From positions 2,022,897 through 2,086,896 of the forward strand of contig JAESIW010000138.1 of assembly GCA_016802295.1 (NCBI GenBank): a stretch of DNA of 64,000 nt, written 5' to 3'. Shown one piece after another: positions 34,324 through 46,500 of this stretch (position 1 is its first letter; each line of letters opens with the position of its first letter). The notes beneath the pieces were generated by a model. That model was not told the DNA's origin. It saw only the letters and a program-made list of their open reading frames with translations, and did not search any database. This DNA comes from Brachionus rotundiformis. Taxonomy: Eukaryota > Rotifera > Eurotatoria > Ploima > Brachionidae. Both the position numbers and the translations under genes were made by a program.

Positions 34324-35374
34324 CTTATGCTCGGACTTAATTTATTTATTAAGTTTAGTAAATATTCTCTACAATTTGGCTATATGTTCAAGTTTTTCTA
34401 TTATTGTAAAGATTATTTATTTTAGTAATACAAAATAAAGCTAAATATTTAATTCAGATAGGGGTTAACCAAAAGATGTCGCTCTGTACAGGAAGAAATT
34501 TATATTTTCAATCGATTGAGTCAACAAAATTGTCTTAGCAACAACTAGTGAGCAAACAAAAGGCAAAAACTTGTCCTCATATCCATGGTTACTCTACAAA
34601 GTGGTGAAACTAGTGGCCGGTTGGATCAAAAAACTTATTCTTTATTTTTTTCTTAATAAATAATAACTTATTTTGCTTGTAAATAATTTATTAAAATTTA
34701 AGTATTGATCGGTCTAGAACTTAATATTATGTTGTCGGTGCAGACTGAAATTGGATACAGCGTGGATTATTTGACCCAAATGACCAAGCTAGCTAGAATT
34801 AATAATCAACATAGATAATTATTAATTTTGTGTAAATACATTTGTGTAAAGTGAAAAGAATGGGTATGCGCAAACCTAAATGCAGAGATAATTTAAATAG
34901 ATAACAATTTGGCTGATTAAAGAATTTAATAGAAAAAATAATACTCGTAATTATGATAAAAAATTAAATATAATACAACTTTTAATATAAAAATTTTAAT
35001 TGTTATTTCAATAAAATTAATCAACAACTTGAACAAAATTTTGAAAATTTTATTTTTCAATTGGTTTCAAAAATTAATTTAACTTAAAAAAAAAATTAAA
35101 TTAATTTAATTATGATCTCAAATTAACCTAGACTAAAAAAAAACCAATAAAGCTCACTCTAATGATTCTATTAAAACAACTTACCTGAATTAATTTATGT
35201 TTTTTGTCTTCATAAAAAATGATAGGATTCTCGTTTATGGGTCATTTTTATGAAGTTAATCTTTATTTAAAAATTTAATTTGTGTGACAAAATACAAAAA
35301 TTTTAGATTTTCTTTTACAGACAAAAAATTTGCCTCAAATTAAAATTAAAATTAAAATTTTTTAAAATTTAAAA
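34324..35374. other. Divergent intergenic region
   Basis: About 1.05 kb between the diverging alpha-catenin and GTF3C2-like genes; it must contain both promoters. No TATA box, RNA gene or repeat stands out. Confidence 0.5.
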
Positions 35375-37843
35375 ATGTCTAGTTTGAAACCAGGTGATTT
35401 GCCAGCGACACCTGTGAAGCGATCAAGAGGCCGTCCACCAAAAAACAAGCAACCAGAAGCATGTCCCGACCAATCTAGCTTGTCTAAGACAGATAGAAAA
35501 ATCTCGGCAAAAAAAAGTTCCAAACAAGTATCCATATTGGAAAGTGACACCGAGACAGAAGGACAATCGGACAATCAATCCAGCGATGACGAGTTCAAGC
35601 CAGAGGGGGAAAAAAAAGAATCCGAATCGGAGGAAATGGACGAAACGAGCGAAGAAGAGGTATTGCCAAAAAAAACACGCATGACCAGAAGTCAAAGAAT
35701 TCAGTTGAACGAAAGCTTGCAAGAAAATGCAACCAATTTACATGTGTTTGATCAAGAGGAAAAAATTTGCCAATGGGAGTACGAAATAGATCCAGAAAGC
35801 CAAGTTTTCAAGCGACCAAAAATTCCAAATCTCACCGATGGTGCAATCAAGCCTTTCATCAGCTCAAAGTCAAAACCACCCAAAATAATCATATACGAGT
35901 GTCCATTTTGTGCTCGTGTCTTCACCTATCCACTGGTATTTAAGTCTCATCTTTACTCTTGCGAGCAAAACAAAAACATACCTGAATACATATTGTATTG
36001 CATTAAATGTCACTTCAAGTCCAAAAAGAAACAAGACATGGTCAATCACTACACTGACGAGCACCTCAAGGACGAAAATTTGGACAATGATGAAGAGTCT
36101 TTTTCCAAGTTTGAGCTGACTGCGTGCAAAAAAAATCAACTAAAAGCGACTAGCTATTTGTTCATTGATAGTCTGGTCTACCAATTTACCAAAGACTACT
36201 ATAGCTCTTTTTTGTATGAATCAAATCAGAGTTTGAAAAAAGCTGACCAACTGCTGGGTCATTGCATCCAAAAAGAATATTCAATTGATGTGAACATTGA
36301 GTCAAGTCCACTCAAGTTCGAGTACCAAAATTTGGAATTTAACTTAAAAAGCTTTGAAGTCTATGAAACAAATAAAAAATCTTCTTTTAAAATAATTAAT
36401 CTTGTTGATCAGATAACAGCTTTGGATTGGTGTCCGGTGACCAAGTCTGACCAATACATAGCTGTGTCCACATTGCCAAATCATAGCTTATTAAAACAAA
36501 TATTCCAATTGTCTGATGCAAAATTTAAAACCATATTGGAATTATTCACTTTTCCAAATTTAATTTATATTTATAAGTTTTCTAATCTAAAATCATCAAA
36601 TAATGTAAGAAAATTCTCTATACTTAACAAAGAAATTGGGCACATAAGTCAATTAAAATGGCGTCCAGACTTTGGCAAATCAAATAGCTTGGTAGAAGAG
36701 CATATTGGCTATCTATTGGCATGTGGTTCAGATGGTAAAGGATACATATATAGAATAAAGGATATGTGTGATCAAATAGATCAAGATGGAAAATTGTTTG
36801 CCTATGAACCCTCAAGTTTTTTGGCACTCAAGCCGAATTTTTCTTTCGGTCAGTGCACTTCTGGAGATTGGTCGCAACTGAACGGTGCTTGTCAAATAGC
36901 ACTAGGCTACTCAAACGGCTCAGTGGCCGTATATCAACTCAACTCCGCCAGTTTAGATAAACAAAACTTGGAAAATACCAACATTGTTTATCCAATTCAA
37001 GTCATTCATGCTCATTTCACTTTTGTCAAGACAATAAAATGGTCCAAATTGAACAGTGGTTTGCTTTGCACAGGCTCAATTTTTAGCAGGGAAATTAAAT
37101 TGTGGAATTTGGCTGAGCCAACCAAGCCAGTTTTAGATTATGAAATATTTTCAACTGATTTTGAGTTCAACCTGCACTCGAATGATCTTTTAATATCAAA
37201 AGAGATAAATCTCAAGGGTGAAAATCACATGGTAGCTTTGACTTTGGAATTTAATCTGTTAAATAATGACAAAGATGAATCAAGAGCACATTCGTCACTG
37301 TTCTACACAAATTCTACAATGAATTCGATTAGTCAGTCAGATTATTTTAATAAATTTCTTTTGTGTGACAATGATGGTTCCATTGTGCTATGCAGATCAG
37401 ATAATTCCAAATATTGGGTGCAAAAAAACAAGCTCATGTGCAACACATTTGTGGTAAGGTTGGATCAAAGTCTGAATATACTTTTATTACCATGTTTTTC
37501 AATTTAAGAGAATCGCTAAATTTGAAGTTAAAGAAGAAGATAAGGATAAAAAAAAATCCTATAATTTGAGTGCTTTGTCAGAAAAAAATGATAAAATATC
37601 AATATATTTGGACCATATGAGTTTGGTAAAAAAATTTTAAGATAGTTTTTTTTTTAAATTAAATTGTTTCTCAAGAAACCTGGAAGCAAACAAACTAGTT
37701 CTCAACTAAACTCGATTGGCATTAATTCGAACAGTTTATCTAAAATAAGATGGAACCAAAATTTAGGTTTTTTAAATTGGTATGCTTGTGCCAGTTCGTC
37801 CGGTTTTTTGTTTATTCAAAAAATAGAAGAGCTCAATATTTAA
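35375..37843 (+). CDS. GTF3C2: TFIIIC subunit, GTF3C2-like (3 exons)
   Basis: Exons 35375-37453, 37509-37625 and 37676-37843 give 787 residues (human GTF3C2 is 911). The N-terminus has an AT-hook (KRSRGRPPKNK) and an acidic/basic disordered region. Two C2H2-like fingers follow (CPFCARVFTYPLVFKSH, CIKCHFKSKKKQDMVNHYTD), then WD40-type blades (ALDWCPVTKSDQYIAVST, LKWRPDFGKSNSLVEEHIGY, GDWSQLNGACQIALGYSNGS, IKWSKLNSGLLCTGSIF). The last exon ends IRWNQNLGFLNWYACASSSG, as GTF3C2 does. Expected role: a nuclear subunit of TFIIIC binding the B box for RNA polymerase III initiation. The first exon reads through intron 1 to a stop, so a naive call would lose the last 95 residues. Confidence 0.8.
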
Positions 37844-38326
37844 AATAAAATTTGATAAAAATTTATTTTTCTTTTTTGTATGATAATATTAGTTAATTTT
37901 TTGGAATTTTTTTTCATTATTCAAAATTCACTATTAATATCCTTTTAATAAAAATAAAGTAAATTGGATTAGTTTATTATTTTCAAAAGTCTTTAATTAA
38001 TGGTCAATCATTTAGTAAATGAACAAGTATTCCAAAAAGAGTTTTTAGTAAACAAGTTTTATAACCATGGAAATACAATAGGCTTTATCAAAAGCTTTAT
38101 AGTAAAGATATATATAGATAAAAATATATTCCAGCATTTGGAACTTTTGTTTAATTGCTTCAAGAAAAGTATCTCATGTCTCATGGAAAATTTTTCTACC
38201 GTCTCCAAATCCATCGTTTTCAACAATTTTAACTGCATTTTTATTTTCAAATTTAAAGTTTATTTTTCATTGAAAAATATATAAAAAATTAAATAATTTA
38301 TTTTGATTAATAAAATCTATTGTGCA
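37844..38326. other. AT-rich intergenic
   Basis: Space between the convergent GTF3C2-like gene and SLC5 copy 1. Weak frames on both strands here (38000-38284 plus; 38250-38059 minus) lack splice context or similarity I know. Confidence 0.4.
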
Positions 38327-40502
38327 CTATATGTTAATACAAAATAACTTCCTCTTATAAAAAAACCCGTCTGTTTTTTTTAACATCTTTTCTTTGTTGT
38401 TAACCAATCTTAATTTAAAAAATTTATTAGGTTTTCTCATTAGCTTTGACCTACCTGTTAAAATGCTAAAGAAAAATCCAAAAAAGGTACATAAAAATAC
38501 AGCTATTAATCCAAACCATTGATAGCTTATTGTAAATCGGCTATTGTCATCCATCAAAGGTTCGTGTGGTTCATAAAGCGAACAATTGACCATGTTAAAT
38601 TTTGTGCTAATCTGGCTCTTATTAGAAACAAGCCCCACTATGAAAATACTCAATGTAAACAAAAAGCTAAAACAAGCTCCCAAAATGACCCCTGTTGAAT
38701 TGGCTCTTTGGACATAAATTCCCAATAGAAACATTCCCAATATTGGTCCCGATATTATACTTAAAAGCACAGATAAGATAAAATATTTGATCGATAGACG
38801 AGACAATACCTGAACAAAGACAAAACTGTTTGTAAAGAATTACCTATCAAATGAGCTATATATGTGAAGCTTATGATTAATAAGCCAAATACCACAACCA
38901 ACAATCTTGATATATTTGCCAATTTCTGGTCGGCTATGTGAAATTTTTTTTTCAAAAAATCTTCAATTATGATGGCCGAAAGGGCGTTTAGGCCACTGCT
39001 AATAGAGCTAAGCACAGCTGCGAATAAGGTAGACAGAAAAAGACCTGGAATTCCTGGCAAATCTTGCATTGCATCCATTATATAGATGGGAAATAATTGT
39101 TCAGTTGGCCTGCTTTTTAGGACATTACAGCCATCATAATAGGCAAATATAATCATTCCGAGAAACACATTCAGTAAAGTCAATAAAGAATAGACAATTA
39201 CATTAATTTGTATTGCTCGTCTGGCCGAATTAAGAGAAGATGCGCTCAAATAGCGCTGAACCTGAATCTGGTTGCTTCCATAAATGCTCAACCACTGCAC
39301 TGAACAGCCAAATACAAGATTCCAGATAGTATGTCTTTCAGACGGCATCAGGCTAAAACTTTACCAAATTTTAAATTTAAATTTCTATAATTGTTTGAAA
39401 ATAAAAACAGGTTTTTTTAAACCAAAATTATTTTCCTTATTTTTAAAAAAGTTGCTATTTTATTATGCAAAAATGAGTATGGTAAAAAATATTGCTGTCA
39501 AACCAAGAAATAAAACTCATATTGCCAAATAGACTATATAAGATTTATTTTAAATCTCAATTAATTATTGTTTAAATTGACAAGAATTATTTAATTATGC
39601 TCAATAGTAACCAAATGTTTTTTATGGTACAGTTCTGGTAAAACCTGTATTTAGATACCAGAAATATATGAAGTTAACTTAAATAAATCGATTTTTCCAT
39701 ATTTCCAATTAATCTCAACAACATTCCTGAATCCTTGTGTTTGAGACAATCCAATTATGACTATAGTGATAAGGCCAAAAAACATTACCAACACTTGAAA
39801 TACGTCTGTCCACATGACAGTTATTATACCACCCTTTAAAAAAAAATTGCGCTTTTAAGAAGTTTATAATGATGCCAAATACCAAAGTTGTGTAAAAAGT
39901 TGAGATTATTCCTATGGTCAAAACCAAAATCCACACGTTCATTTGTGTTACTTTTTGAATAGCCAAAGCTGGTCCATATAGAACAAATGCCAGATACAAT
40001 ACCTCGAATAGTTAATTAAATACCATCTTTAAAAAAATCTATCTTACTGTATTGAAAATGAAAGCAATAATGGCCACAATTTTTACTTTACGATTAAAAC
40101 GATTTTCCAAATACTAAATTTGGTAATTATTTGGCATATTTAGGATGTGTTTATTTTAGTTTTTACCTGATATGCAGATGTAAAGCCTTGCTCAATAAAA
40201 AATGGCACAAAAACTTTGTTGGTAATAATCGAACAAATGGCAACACCGACAATGCTCCACAGAAACATGGTGTCATAGTAATAGGCATCGAAAGGACCAC
40301 CCAAGATCGAAGCTCCAGATATAAAGCTCGCTAATAAACTCATTGACACCGGAATACTTCGCATATTTCGATTAGCTAACAGGAAATAATTTGTTGTCCT
40401 TGGCTCTTTACCAAAACAGGTAAAGAATACACCAATACTGACTGAAATAGAGAGCATCATGGTAAAAATAATGTAATCAAGATTTTCGAATTTCGCATTC
40501 AT
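38327..40502 (-). CDS. Sodium-coupled transporter, SLC5 (SMCT/SMVT-like), copy 1
   Basis: Exons 40502-40167, 40113-40048, 40002-39883, 39833-39679, 39352-38810 and 38759-38327, summing to 550 residues. Family marks: NLDYIIFTMMLSISVSIGVF (helix 1), SMSLLASFISGASILGGP (sodium site region), YLENRFNRKVK, TVMWTDVFQVLVMFFGL, SERHTIWNLVFGCSVQWLSI, GSNQIQVQRYLSASS and LSSISSGLNALSAIIIEDF. This places it with SLC5A6/A8/A12, plasma-membrane sodium symporters of monocarboxylates or vitamins; substrate unknown. The exon 4 donor is the weak AA|GTTAAC, conserved as GTTAG in copy 2. Near the 3' end a possible 46-base intron (GTAGGT...TTAAG) matches in position and phase the last intron of copy 2; if spliced, the tail would be much shorter. 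Confidence 0.85.
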
Positions 40503-41180
40503 TTTGATTAAATATCAATTTTTTTTACTTTTTTTTAGATTTAGCTTTTGCTAAAGTTCAATTATAAAATTTATTTTATTACATTTATTTTATTGAATTT
40601 ATTAAAATAGTGATAAGTTTGATTAATGTTTTTTTGAAACAGATTATGATTTATTATAAAAAGTAATTTTTAGTTTTTTTCAAATAATAAAAAATTCAAA
40701 TTTTTATTTATTTAAACTATATTTTTTTTGATATTACAAATTAGATATATATGAAAATAATTTTTAGGATAGATAGAGAGAATCAATAGGTTTTTGTTAA
40801 AAAGGATCTTTAATGTAAGGAAAATAAAATTTTAATTATTACAACTAAGTTTTACATAAAAATTAATTTCATACAATATATATTATATTATCAAACAATT
40901 TAAATAGCTTGAAGAATACCTAAAATACTAATCTAATTAAAATCGATTGATTTTCTAAACTCGGTCACATTCAAAACCAAATATTTATAAAATATAAAAT
41001 TTTATCATCATTTAAGAGTAAGATTCTGATTCAATAGATATTGAGATATGGTTTTAAGAAAAAACTAATAGAAGTAGAAACGTCCGGTGAGTCACTAGCA
41101 AAAAGAAGACTTATTTTTTATTGAATTTTTAATTTTTAATAAAATTGTTATGAGAAAGATAAAATTTTAAACAAAATAAT
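40503..41180. other. AT-rich intergenic
   Basis: 5' flank of SLC5 copy 1. No gene recognised. Confidence 0.5.
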
Positions 41181-41184
41181 TTCA

Positions 41185-41845
41185 TGTCACCCTCCTCTTT
41201 TCGCAACCGGGCTTGGGACCGGCTTTGGCAGAGTTATGACGGCGTCTTTCCCTAGGAAGCCAGTGGGACGTTCATCATAAACAGCGCCACTCATCCGAGC
41301 ACAAGGCTGCGAACTCGGCAACTATTTAGACTAGCTTGGAACCACAAACCAAGCGACTTCTCTCTCACTCGAGATAAAGTCTTAACTTAAGGCTTCCAAA
41401 GTTACGTACTATCTGCAGAGGGTCAGCTGTACAGCAGATTCTCGCTCCTTTCGGATTCTATACTGGGAGATGGTCGAAGCCAGCGGCGCCCTCATACGAC
41501 AAGACTTGGACAAAGACCCGTAGGCCTATGTACCCGCCATACAGCTCTTCTGCAGACTACGTGAAAGACCACACACACACATACGGTGCATGTGGCTGCC
41601 ACCACCCTCCTCTTTTTTCATCAGGGCTTGGGACCTGCGGATCGGCAGAGTTATGGTGACTGCTCTCAGTCCATTTTTTCAAAATTTTTAATTTTAAAAA
41701 TGAAATAAAATAAATGAAAATGTCATCTTATTTATACCCTTCTGACTAATAGCTAATTTAGGAGAATCAGGTGACTTTTTGCAAATAATCTTTAAAAGGA
41801 TCTGCGGATTGGCAGATTTATGGTGACTGCTTTGAGTCCTTGAAA
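41185..41845. repeat. GC-rich repeat island, probable transposon end
   Basis: 41185-41665 is about half G+C inside a roughly 25% G+C background. It contains a diverged direct repeat: CACCCTCCTCTTTTCGCAAC plus GGGCTTGGGACC and GGCAGAGTTATG at 41189-41240, and again at 41603-41656. A third partial copy (GGATCTGCGGATTGGCAGAT...GGTGACTGCT) lies at 41798-41839. No convincing frame is present. The composition and repeats point to the non-coding end of a transposable element; class unknown. Confidence 0.55.
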
Positions 41846-42062
41846 TTAATATTTTTTAATTAAACTTAAATTTAAAAAATAATTCTGATATTAATGAATT
41901 AATTTTTGAATACAAATTTTATTTAAATTTATTTTTTAAGAACTCAACTAATTTAGTTAATTAATAATTAAAAAAATAAGTAACCCAATTAGCTTGATAA
42001 GTGGCACTTTTCATCTAATTCATAGAGAGAACAAAAGCTTGACTATCTATTATATTTAAAAA

Positions 42063-43487
42063 ATGAATGAACCTTTATCAAAGGAAAGCATTTTAGACGA
42101 TCCAACTAACCAAATATTAGAAAATGTTGATAAAGATTGTTCCAATGTACTCAAACCTGTAAATATTAGAAATTTCATAATTTCATCAACATCTTTATGG
42201 TTTTTTGGTACTTATAAAGTATGGTAATTGTAATCACAAATATGGTTAAAAAATTTTGTTATTTTCTTATTTTTTTGTCAAAATAAAAAAAATAGATAAA
42301 TAATATTAAAAATATAGTTTTTATATTAAATTTGTGGTCTAATTTATCATTTTTATGGCATTATGCAATGAAATAATTCCATTTTATGCTTTATCTGCGA
42401 ATTTCCACAGTTACACTTTCAGTTATAAAGCTTAAACTTATTTTTTTATGAAGCTGGTCACTTAATTAAAATTGCTTTTTTTGTCAATTCTTTTCTTATG
42501 TAAAAAATTAAAAAAACTACTTTTAAAATATTAAAAGAATAAGTTTCAATTTTTTGATTAAATAAAACAATTAAACAAAGTAATTAAAGACCAAGTAAAT
42601 ATTTAATAATAAGCCAGCTTGATCTTTATTTACTTTGGTATAATTTTTTAAAACTATCTTTTGAATTAAATTTTATTTTTAAATTTAAACAAATTTTAAA
42701 TAAATTAGCCATATGAAAAAAATTTTGATAAGTTTAATAATTGCTTCCATTTGTTTATTTATTGTTGTTGTTATTTTACTCGGACTTTATTTTGGTAATA
42801 GTTATCTTTTTATTAAAATGTATTAAATGGCCTTAAAAACGTCCAATTTTAGACAATCGTACCACAAAAATACCAATTTCTGTGAGTTCACCAAAATTTA
42901 TTTTTCCTTTGAATATAACAATTGATCTGGTATGCCAATTAACCATCAACATGAAGCAGTATGGCGACGTTTCGATCCAAGGAAATTCAACTTACTACTT
43001 CATCTATATGGGACGAATTATTAAAAAAAGCAAAAGCGCTTTAAAGTCGTACACACACAGCATTGATGGTCCCATATCCACCTTTTATGTTTATGGCTTT
43101 ACAAAGAAGAATTTCAATGTTAATCTTGGAATTGGAAGAACGATTTCGTTGGTAAAAAGCGCACAATTTACCGGCGAAATAACCTCGTCAAATACTGCAA
43201 ATAGTACCATTTTTCTGGACCCATCATTAAGGCTTTCTGTCGGCAAAATAAACTCAACTGAGTTCGATGAAGACAGAGAAATTGGTCGCAGCATTGAAAA
43301 TAGAGCGTCCACTTCCAAAGTGCTGGTTTTTGCCACAGCGACCATAAAATTTACCACAATATCAAAAGATTGCGTCCATTTGGAATACAAATTTGACACT
43401 GTAGCTGATAAATATCAAAATAACAGTTTTGTAGGAAAATTTTACTTTCCCAACTTTTCCTCACAATGTGCCAATTTATTTTCATAA
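42063..43487 (+). CDS. Unrecognised single-pass (type II) membrane protein
   Basis: Three exons fit in frame: 42063-42223, 42709-42794 and 42853-43487, 293 residues. A polar N-terminus of about 55 residues (MNEPLSKESILDDPTNQILE) leads to a signal-anchor helix (KKILISLIIASICLFIVVVI). The long outer domain is beta-rich with several N-glycosylation sites (PLNITIDL, QGNSTYYF, ANSTIF, NNSFVG). Exon 1 is the least certain; without it the protein could start at 42713 (238 residues). The extracellular region vaguely resembles LEA2-type beta domains found in plant NDR1-like proteins, but I would not assign a family. Confidence 0.65.
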
Positions 43488-43576
43488 AAAAAAATAAATC
43501 ATTAATAGATTAAAATTTTATTAAAATAAAAATTTTTATTTAAATAAAAAGAAAACAAAATTCTCAGCTCAAAATA

Positions 43577-46500
43577 TTACAACCGGGTTATATTTTCATT
43601 AGAAGAATGACTCAATTTGTCTTTTTTATTAATTAAAGCTCTATCTGTTGATAATTCGTTGGGAAACTGGTTCAGAACACTGGCAGATTTACTCAAATGC
43701 AGCGAGTAAAGACTATCAATTGCAGCGTTTGGATCCAAAGCACTGTTTAATAAAAACTTTTTGTCAAGTTCCAAATTTTTTTTATCTATCTTATCCACCA
43801 ATTCATTTTTAAACAACAACAATTGCTAGATAGAAAAAATAATATCTTTTTCAACTAATTATTAAATAGATACTTTTTCTTTATATTCTTTTAGGCTTTT
43901 GATTGACGCTTCGGTTATTTGTTTGATTAATTTTTGCTTTATTTTTGTCAGCTCATCAAGCTTGGAGCTCTCATTAACCGCGTAAGACACCGACTCTTTT
44001 TCAATTTTTTTTGCCAACCTTTTCAGTAAAAATTTTTTACCAAATTTAAATGGTGTTTTTTAGTTTACCTGGCAAATTCGTCCTTATCTTGCACTGTTTC
44101 ACTTAAAATCTTTTTCTTGGATTTTATCAATTGATGAGTTTGTTTATTGACCAGAGTATTTTCTTTTTCAGATCTAGTTTTTAATTGCTGCATTCGGCTT
44201 TCCTCGATGTCCGTAATGGTCTTTTCCAATCTTATATACAGCTAAATGGCAATAAAAGTATAATTTAAGTTGGTACTTTCAAAGCTTTTTATTACTGTCT
44301 GTAAGCTGACAAGGTGCAAATTTCGTATCTTAACATAAGTGTCTTCATAGACAGCTTTCATTCGATTGACGTACTTTTCCGTGGTTGTGAGATTCATATT
44401 TTTGAGTGTGGCATCAAAATTTACCGAAGATTTGGACGCTTTAAGGACAAATAGCTTTCGATTCTTGTCCGCCTTTAGTTTTTGTTTGGTATAGTCCGTC
44501 TTCTGGCGGTCAAGTTCCAAAATTAAATTATCATTTAACTCTTTTACTTTCTGAAGATAAAAAATTAAATAAATTTTAAAAATATTTAATAAATTATCAT
44601 TTCAGAAACCTTTTCGGCTTCTTTTTCCAGTCTTTGGCATTTTTTTTCACAATTTTTCAAAATATTCTGATTATTTTTCATTTTTATGAGGGCTTCCAAG
44701 TCAATTTCGGCAAACAAAGTTGGATCATTCAGCAAAGAGAAGCTTCTTTTGGTCTTGTCAAGATTGTCGTAGTCGTTGAAGAAGAGCGACTGAGATCTTG
44801 GTATATTGAACATGCTGCTGCTAAATGGCTTGGTGCTCGCCAAGTCCGATTTTCTTATTTGGCTTTGGTATTTTTCACACGAAATTGAGTAGCGGTCCCG
44901 CATGTTCAGATTGGCCATATTATCAAAATTCAAGAGTTTGAGGTCATTATCTATCAAGTTGACAAGATTTGAGACACTTTTGGATATCTGCGAGTGCTTG
45001 GGCTCCGTGGACTCATCTTCCAAATCATACAGACCACTCTCTCGTAGTGCACACTTTTTTGAAAGGGGTTTTAATTAATTAAAACTAAATATTGTATTTT
45101 AATTTAATTTAAAAAATGCTAGTAGTTTAATCAACAAAGTTAGTATTTGTGTTAAATTTATTCTATTTTAAATTGATTAAAAATGTGATTTAATTAAAGC
45201 TTTTAATTAAAAAAAATCATAAAAAATGACTTATAATCGAGTAATTTGAAATAAGTCCTTAAAAAATTAAATTTTTTTAAATTATTTTAATTAGTTATTA
45301 CGGCTTTGGTCATTCGAAAAAATCAATGGCTTTATTTTGCACATATTTTGTACCACTGTGAAATTATTTTCTGGTCAAACAGAAATTTGGTGCTGACCAT
45401 GAGCTATTTGGATAAGCCCAATTAGACAAGAATAAAATTCCAAATTAGTGGCTGATTAAAAATCAATTAAGAAAAAAATTTAATTTTGAGAAAATTTTTT
45501 TAATAATAAAATTCGAATGACCAAAATTTTTAATTGGAATGAGGCAAAGATTATGTGTACCAACCTCGTTTGTATCATCTGTCAAATTCTTAACTATTTC
45601 ATCTTTGGTTAACTTGGACACAAAACTAATTGGATTAACAAGCGCTGAGGCAAATTCTAAACATTTTATTAAGTCAAGTAGAAAAATAATTATATTAAAA
45701 TTACCTTCATATTCTTCTGGTATATAATCACCCAACTGAATGTGAACAAACAAGCTGCTCATTAATAACTGCTGATTGCTCTCGTTTTTCAAGCTAATGA
45801 ATCTGTATCCTGGCCGCAAGCCTACAACAGGCAGAACCCTGTGACCAATTTGCTTAGCTTGGTCGTCAAAGGCGGTCACTTTTAACAAGGCTAGCTCCGG
45901 CATTATTATCTATTTTTAAAAATGATAAACATTTAAATTCTTGAATTGTTATTACTTTTTTAAAACGGTGTCCAGTGGGATCCGAGTAAAAGACACTAAA
46001 GTATTTTGATGACAGAGCCTTGACTTTGTGCGCTTTCTGGCCCCTGACCGAGTCAGCCGCCAGGCCGTACATTTCCACAGTGACCGAATAGCCAAGTCTT
46101 TTGTCCTCACTTCTGACATTGTTCAAAAATATACCACTAATTATCTTAATTGAGCATTAAAATAATTGTCAAAAATTGGATCAAGCATTAATTTACCCTG
46201 ATATTGAGGGTGCAGGCCACAATTCCATCTATGGGATTTTCGGTCAGTGGGTCAAAGTTTCTGCTCATATCCATGCGGCGCATTATTTCCGGCTTGAGCA
46301 AGTAACCACTTCGATTGTTGTACTCAAACTTGCCAAGGTTTAATTGCATGCCTAAATCTAATTACCACTCAATTAAAATTTTATTAATTAAATTTAATTA
46401 TTATTTGCCTAAAGTTTGAAAATTTAGTGAGACCATTTGGCATCCAACATTCCAAAATATCTTTAAATCTAATTAATTTAATAGCTGAAAATAATTAATT

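Noticed and set aside
38000..38284. 94-codon plus frame and overlapping minus frame
   Set aside because: AT-rich and low-complexity; the minus strand has a faint coding look (NDGFGDGRKIFHE-like) but is interrupted by a stop and has no splice sites I can support.
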